64,000 nt of DNA from Nymphalis io. Its lineage: Eukaryota; Arthropoda; Insecta; Lepidoptera; Nymphalidae. A program made the position numbers and the translations under genes. Positions 15,101 through 21,100 of this stretch are shown here, one piece after another. Positions within the stretch are counted from its first letter, which is position 1. Each line of letters begins with the position of its first letter. Below the pieces are notes generated by a model. The model had not been told where the DNA came from. It worked only from the letters and a program-made list of their open reading frames with translations, and did not search any database. The DNA is taken from assembly GCF_905147045.1 (NCBI RefSeq), contig NC_065888.1, positions 7,135,001-7,199,000 on the forward strand. The letters run 5' to 3'.

Positions 15101-18100
15101 TTTGGACTCTACTACCACTTACCATCAGGTGGAGTGGAGTCATTTGCCATCCCGGGGCATATAAAAAAAAAAAAAAAAAGGGAGAGGAGGCCTTAGCCCA
15201 GCAGTGGGACATTAACAGGCTGTTACTGTAAACATTTTTATTTAATGTAAACATTGCAATTAATTATTGAAAATATTAATATGTATAATATTTACGTGAC
15301 AAAAATAGACTGGGTTTGGCTAAATATATTCATAAATGTGAAAATGATTTTGTTTGTTTGTTACGTTTTCACATCTTAACTTCTCAACCGATCATCATGA
15401 AATTTTATTTACACGTTGTAAGGGGTAGAGAAACGGACATAACAACACCTAACAAACACCTCCCAACCACAAGCGGCATCTAGTATATCATATAAGTATT
15501 CCAATCGGAGTAGGAATAAAGGCATACAAACCGTAGATTTACAAATTGCATGCGATTTGCTAATTGTCCTGCTGTAATGTGCACTACAAACAGTTCTTGA
15601 TTAATTTACCTTTATTTATAATACAACAGTATTCAACTTAACTAGTTATAACCACATTATCAGCCGAAAGACGTCCACTGCTGGACAAAGGCCTCCCCCA
15701 AGGATTTCCAAGTTGGCCGATCTTGCGCTGCCCGCATCCAACGGCTTCCCGCGACTCGTTCTAAGTCGTCGGTCCACCTTGTAGGGGGCCTGCCCACGCT
15801 GCGTCTTCCGGTTCGTGGTCGCCACTCGAGAACCTTTCTGCCCCAGCGGCCGTCGGTTCTGCGAGCAATGTGCCCCGCCCACTGCCACTTCAATTTAGCA
15901 ATTCTTCGGGCTATGTCGGTTACTTTGGTTCGCCTGCGGATTTCATCATTTCTGATTCGATCTCGCAGAGAAACTCCGAGCATAGCCCTCTCCATTGCCC
16001 TTTGAGTGACCTTGAGCCTTCTTATGAGGCCCATTGTGAGCGACCACGTCTCTGATCCATAAGTCACCACTGGCAACACACACTGGTCGAAGACTTTCGA
16101 CTTGAGACACTGCGGTATTTGGGATGAGAAGATATCGTGTAGCTTCCCGAACGCTGCCCAGCCGAGTTGAATTCGACGATTGACCTCTTTCTCGAAGTTG
16201 GACCTACCTAGTTGGATGGTCTGACCTAGGTAGACATAGTTGTCTACAACTTCGAGTGCAGAATTTCCAACCTTGACTTGAGTGGGTGCAACATGGATGT
16301 TCGACATGATTTTCGTCTCGTCCATGTTCATTTTTAGACCCACTTGTTGGGAAACCCTGCTGAAGTCATCGAGCATAGTGCCGAGGTCTTCCAAGGTCTC
16401 AGCCATAATTACAATGTCATCGGCAAATCGAAGATGAGTGATGTACTCGCCGTTAATATTGATGCCAAGTCCGTTCCAGTCCAGAAGCTTGAAAATCTTC
16501 CAATGCAGCGGTAAACAGTTTCGGAGATATCACGTCTCCCTGTCTTACACCTCTCTGCAGTTGGATAGGTTTTGAGTTCTGATCCTGGAGTCGGATCGAC
16601 ATGATGGCGTTCTCGTACAAGCACTTTAACACCCTGATATACCGATAATCAATTTGGCACCTTTGAAGAGAATTCAGCACGGCCCAGGTTTCGATCGAAT
16701 CAAAGGCTTTCTCATAGTCCACAAACGCTAAGCAAAGTGGCTGGTTATACTCCTCAGTCTTCTGTATAACTTGCCGCAGCGTATGGATGTGGTCTATGGT
16801 GCTAAAGCCTTTCCGGAATCCAGCTTGTTCGGGTGGCTGGAAGTCGTCAAGCCTTTGCTCGAGACGATTCGTAATGACTCTCGAAAACAACTTGTAAACA
16901 TGACTCAGCAGTGAGATGGGCCTGTAATTCTTCAGAAGGGTTTTATCACCCTTCTTAAAGAAAAGTACCACCACACCTCTGTGCCATGCTTTTGGCGTTT
17001 GACCTTTGGCAATGACGGAGTTAAAAAGCCTCTGAAGAGCCCTGAGGATCGGTGTACCACCCGCCTTCAGAAGCTCGGCTGTAATACCATCATCACCAGG
17101 TGCCTTGTTGTTTTTGAGTTGTCCGAGAGCCATTCTAATCTCGAAAAGACTGACGTCCTGAAAATCTTCAGTGTAGTGTCGGGTTAGTCTTGCTCTGGGA
17201 TCTGCAGCATGACTACTGACAGGTGATTGAGCTGTCGTGTACAGCTGACCGTAGAACTTCTCAACCTCTTCCAACAGCTCAGATCTTGACGTGACTATTC
17301 TGCCATCCTCAGTTTTCAGCCTTGTCAGTTGACTCTGACCAACAGACAGATCTCTGGCGAACACTTTAGAGCCTTTGTTCCGCTCAATGGCCTCTTTAAT
17401 GCGCATTGTATTAAATTGGCGAGTGTCGCGAGTTAGAGACTTTGAAATCCGTCTGTTGATCAGCCGATAGCCGGCAGCATCAGCTGGGGACGTCAGAATC
17501 ATTTTCCGTCTTTCCTCCATAAGCCGTAGGGTAGAGGCAGAGATCTTTTTGGTTCCTTTTGTACGGCTGGTCTTGAAGGTCTTAGACCCAGCCGTACGGA
17601 CAGTTTCCACAAGCCTGTCGTTGTATGTGTCCACTTCCTCGCAGTCTGCTAGGCAATCGAATCGGTTTTGGAGTTCGAGCTGAAAGGCTTCGGGATTTCG
17701 GATTTGAAGAGGTGATGGTCGGAGCGTAGACTTCATCAGTCGGGACCTCTGGAGTTTAACATTGATATTTAACGAGCCTCTTACGAGTCTGTGATCGCTC
17801 CCAGTTTTGACTGCATTGATCACGGAGACGTCATTAAATATTTGTCTTCTCGTCGACAAGATGAAGTCTATCTCATTCTTGGTTTTCCCATCAGGGTTCA
17901 CCCAGGTCCATTTACGTTGACCTGGCTTCTTGAAAAAGGAGTTCATCATAAAGAGTCCCTCCTTCTCCATAAAGTCTGCCAACATCTGGCCCCGAAGGTT
18001 GCGGTCTCCAATTCCATGAGGTCCCACCTTTAACTCATCACCGAATCGTTTGCCCAGCTTCGCGTTGAAGTCCCCCATTACAACAGTGAAATGAGTCTTG

Positions 18101-21100
18101 TTGGTATGTATGGCTTTAGATAAATCCTCATACATGACCTCAACCTCATCGTCGGAGTGTGTCGAAGTCGGCGCGTATACCTGTATGACCTTCAAAGAAT
18201 ACCGCTTGGTGATTCTGAGTATAAGGTACGCCACCCTAGCCGACACGCTCTCGATTTTCACAACGTTGTTAACGAGGTACTTGTGGACTATGAACCCGAC
18301 ACCACCTTGAGACAGTTGATCGCCCTCTCGGAAATAGAGAAGGTTACCGGATTTCAGGATCATCGTATCCTCCCCCTGTCTTCGGACTTCGGATAATCCT
18401 ACGATATCCCAGTGTAACCTGCTCAATTCTTCCTCCAGTTCGATGATCTTCTCGTCGGTCCGCAGTGTACGCGTGTTATATGTTGCCAGGGCCAGAGGTC
18501 GTCGGTGTTGGTAACACGAAATCTGCCGGGGATTCTTAGCACCCCCTGCCCCGCCGTTACCACAGCTGTTACCAAGGCTAGGAATAGCAGGGCTGCCGGG
18601 GACTAGGGGCCGTGGTTTAGTTGCGCGAATCATGAGGGGATATGCCATAATCGCCACGCTTGGCAGACGGGTTGGCGATCGCAGTAAGTTAGTCATAGTA
18701 CTCAGAGAGACGCTGCTGCCCGTTCTCTGGTGTATATTCCCTCGGGTCGACTTCTACGCCCCCCACGGGATGAGATGGGGTGGTGATATTCGTCGCCGTC
18801 ACCACACGGCAATTTAACTTTCGAAGTTTCGATTACAACTTCAACATTTTTTTGCGAATCCATAGTGAATATCATAGATATTCAAGATCTCGACCAAATA
18901 TATCGTGTCAATTCGGTGTCAAAGTTCTTTATATGGGGTTTCTCCTCTTCTGGTTGGAATAGACTATATATACATATGTACATCTATTATACATTCAATT
19001 AACTTTTTTAAGTCTTAAATCTTCAGGCAGTTATGCAACTGCGATATGACATACAAGTTTTCGCCCGCGTGTTAGTAGGAGGGGGCAGGTGTTAGGTATA
19101 AAAAAAACATATCTTTCCTTTGAGTTCAGGCTTGCTTCATACAAAATTTCAACAAAATCGGTTCAGTCGTTTTACTTTAAAATCGTAACAGACAAGCTGA
19201 GCTACCTTCGCATTTATAATATTAATATAGACTAGCTGCCCATCCCGACCTCGTAGGGTGAAATAAGGATTGACTCGTGTTATTTTTTAATCAATGCGAT
19301 ATAAACATTCGACGATCTATTCGCCCGTTCAGTGTTGAGGGCTAAGACGTCTTACAACTTGGTCTGGGTATTTTTATAAATATCTCATAATATTAATAAA
19401 ATTACTGGTTTGAATTGCAAAGTACTAGTTAGTTAATATTTGTCTACGTGAAGCGTTTGAAATCTTTATGTTATATAATATTTTGTTAAGGATTTAACTT
19501 TGTGACAATTAACTAATAGCTTAGTTTGTCATTATGTTTAAGTTTAAAAAAAAACAGTTTTCTATAAAAGAGCATTTTGTTCCCTAACAGGACGGAACAT
19601 ATGTTAATTCCCCAAGTTCGAAGCTAACATACGGCACAATGATGTTTGTTCGCGTGATGCTGGTCAATGACATGTGTAATTACATGGCTAAGGCCGTCAC
19701 CATAGCTACGAGATACTCTGCTGTGAGAAGACAGTCGCAGCCAAAACCCAAGTATGATTATTATTCCAAATATATCATTGGATTTATTAGGTTTTAAGAT
19801 ATCGTCTTCCTCAAAAGAGAGGTCCAATTTCTGCCAATCGCCGAATGGAATAGTCCTATTCTTCATAATCCACAAAAAAATGAGAATTAAAAATATGACT
19901 CAGCTTTTAACAAAGTTAAATATTAAAATTTTGCACATTAATTATTTATTATTGTGATATTGAAAAAAATATAGGAATTGTCATTATAATGCTTACAGCG
20001 AGCCAGAGCCGCAAATCCTGGATTACCTGACGCAGCAGCACAAACTGCTGATCGGCATCGCTTCCGTGTATGCATTCCGCACCAGCGCCGACTGGTTGTG
20101 GCTCATGTACAACAACGTCACCGCGGAACTCGAGGCCGGCGACATGGAGCGCCTGCCTGAGGTACTGTGACCTGATGACTGTTGTCTTCTTCTTTTTTAT
20201 ATAGATGGATGTTAGTTGAATATTAGCGAATGTGCTCAATACAATAAAAATAATTTAGCTCGTAACGATGCGTACTGGTCGAAATGGATCTCTATTCTAA
20301 TGTATATCACGCGGGTGTGCAATACTATAACTGACAACACGTCGATGGCAGCTGCACGCGCTGTCGTGCTGCCTGAAGGCGGCCAGCACGGCGGACGCGG
20401 CGGCGTGCGTGGAGCGCTGCCGGCTCGCGTGCGGCGGCCACGGGTACATGCTGTCGTCCAACCTGCCGGTCACCTACGGGCTGGTGACCGCCGCCTGCAC
20501 CTACGAGGGCGAGAACACCGTCATGCTGCTGCAGACCGCAAGGTGAGCTACGTTCATGAAATCACTCTTACACAGCGTCAAGAATTAGTATTCCAATTAT
20601 TATAAAAATACTTACATAATTTTAAATATCCTAACAAAAAAGAATCCCTGGTATTTTTTATATTGAAAAGGTAGGTGGACGAGCATATGGGCAACCTGAT
20701 GGTAAGTAAACACCAACACCCATAGACATTGGCATTGTAAGACATGTTAACCATCGCTTACATCGCCAATGCGCCACCAACCTTGAGAACTGAGATGTTA
20801 TGTCCCTTGTGCCTGTAATTACACTGGCTCACTCACCCTTTAAACCGGAACACGACAATACCAAATACTGCTGTTTTGCGGTAGAATATCTGATGAGTGG
20901 GTGGTACCTATCCAGACGAGCATGCACAAAGCCCTACCAGAAAAAACAACGTAAGTGATATGACAGCATTGAATGCTGTAATGCTGTTAATGTGTTTGCA
21001 ATATTGTGCCTGTGCCTCCTTATTCTATTTTTTATTCGTGCAATGTGCTACACATAAAAAAAAATTCGAGTCAGTGTCAAGTATATTTTTCCTACAAAGT

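Larger units (their letters stand above)
15655..18815 (-). mobile_element. RTE-clade LINE, near full length, frameshifted
   Basis: Minus-strand element. The 5' leader (18815-18700) has the same structured motif as LINE copy 1. A long endonuclease-RT ORF follows, and the 3' end reads GGAGGCCTTTGTCCAGCAGT-GGACGTCTTTCGGCTGATAA near 15655-15700. It has no separate ORF1, as usual for RTE. No clear target-site duplication found; the flanks share only short AT-rich words. Confidence 0.85.
7151..19590 (+). other. 12.4-kb ACOX intron filled with LINEs and SINEs
   Basis: The intron runs from donor gtcagt to acceptor ccctaacag. Sub-features are listed separately: LINE copy 1, two A-tailed SINEs, LINE copy 2 inside a SINE, and the RTE LINE. 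Stretches 7151-8180, 12170-12490, 15240-15650 and 18820-19590 carry no gene that I can see. Around 15340-15490 is a diverged fragment with the lepidopteran-repeat look CAACCGATCATCATGAAATT, unclassified. Confidence 0.85.

Noticed and set aside
7151..19590. Loss of an ACOX exon in the LINE-filled intron
   Set aside because: I first failed to see the exon after SKVLE, but DGTYVNSP...RRQSQPKPN is present at 19591-19751 with correct phases, so the gene is complete here.
19624..19875. Minus-strand open frame of 83 codons
   Set aside because: It is the antisense of the ACOX exon at 19591-19751.
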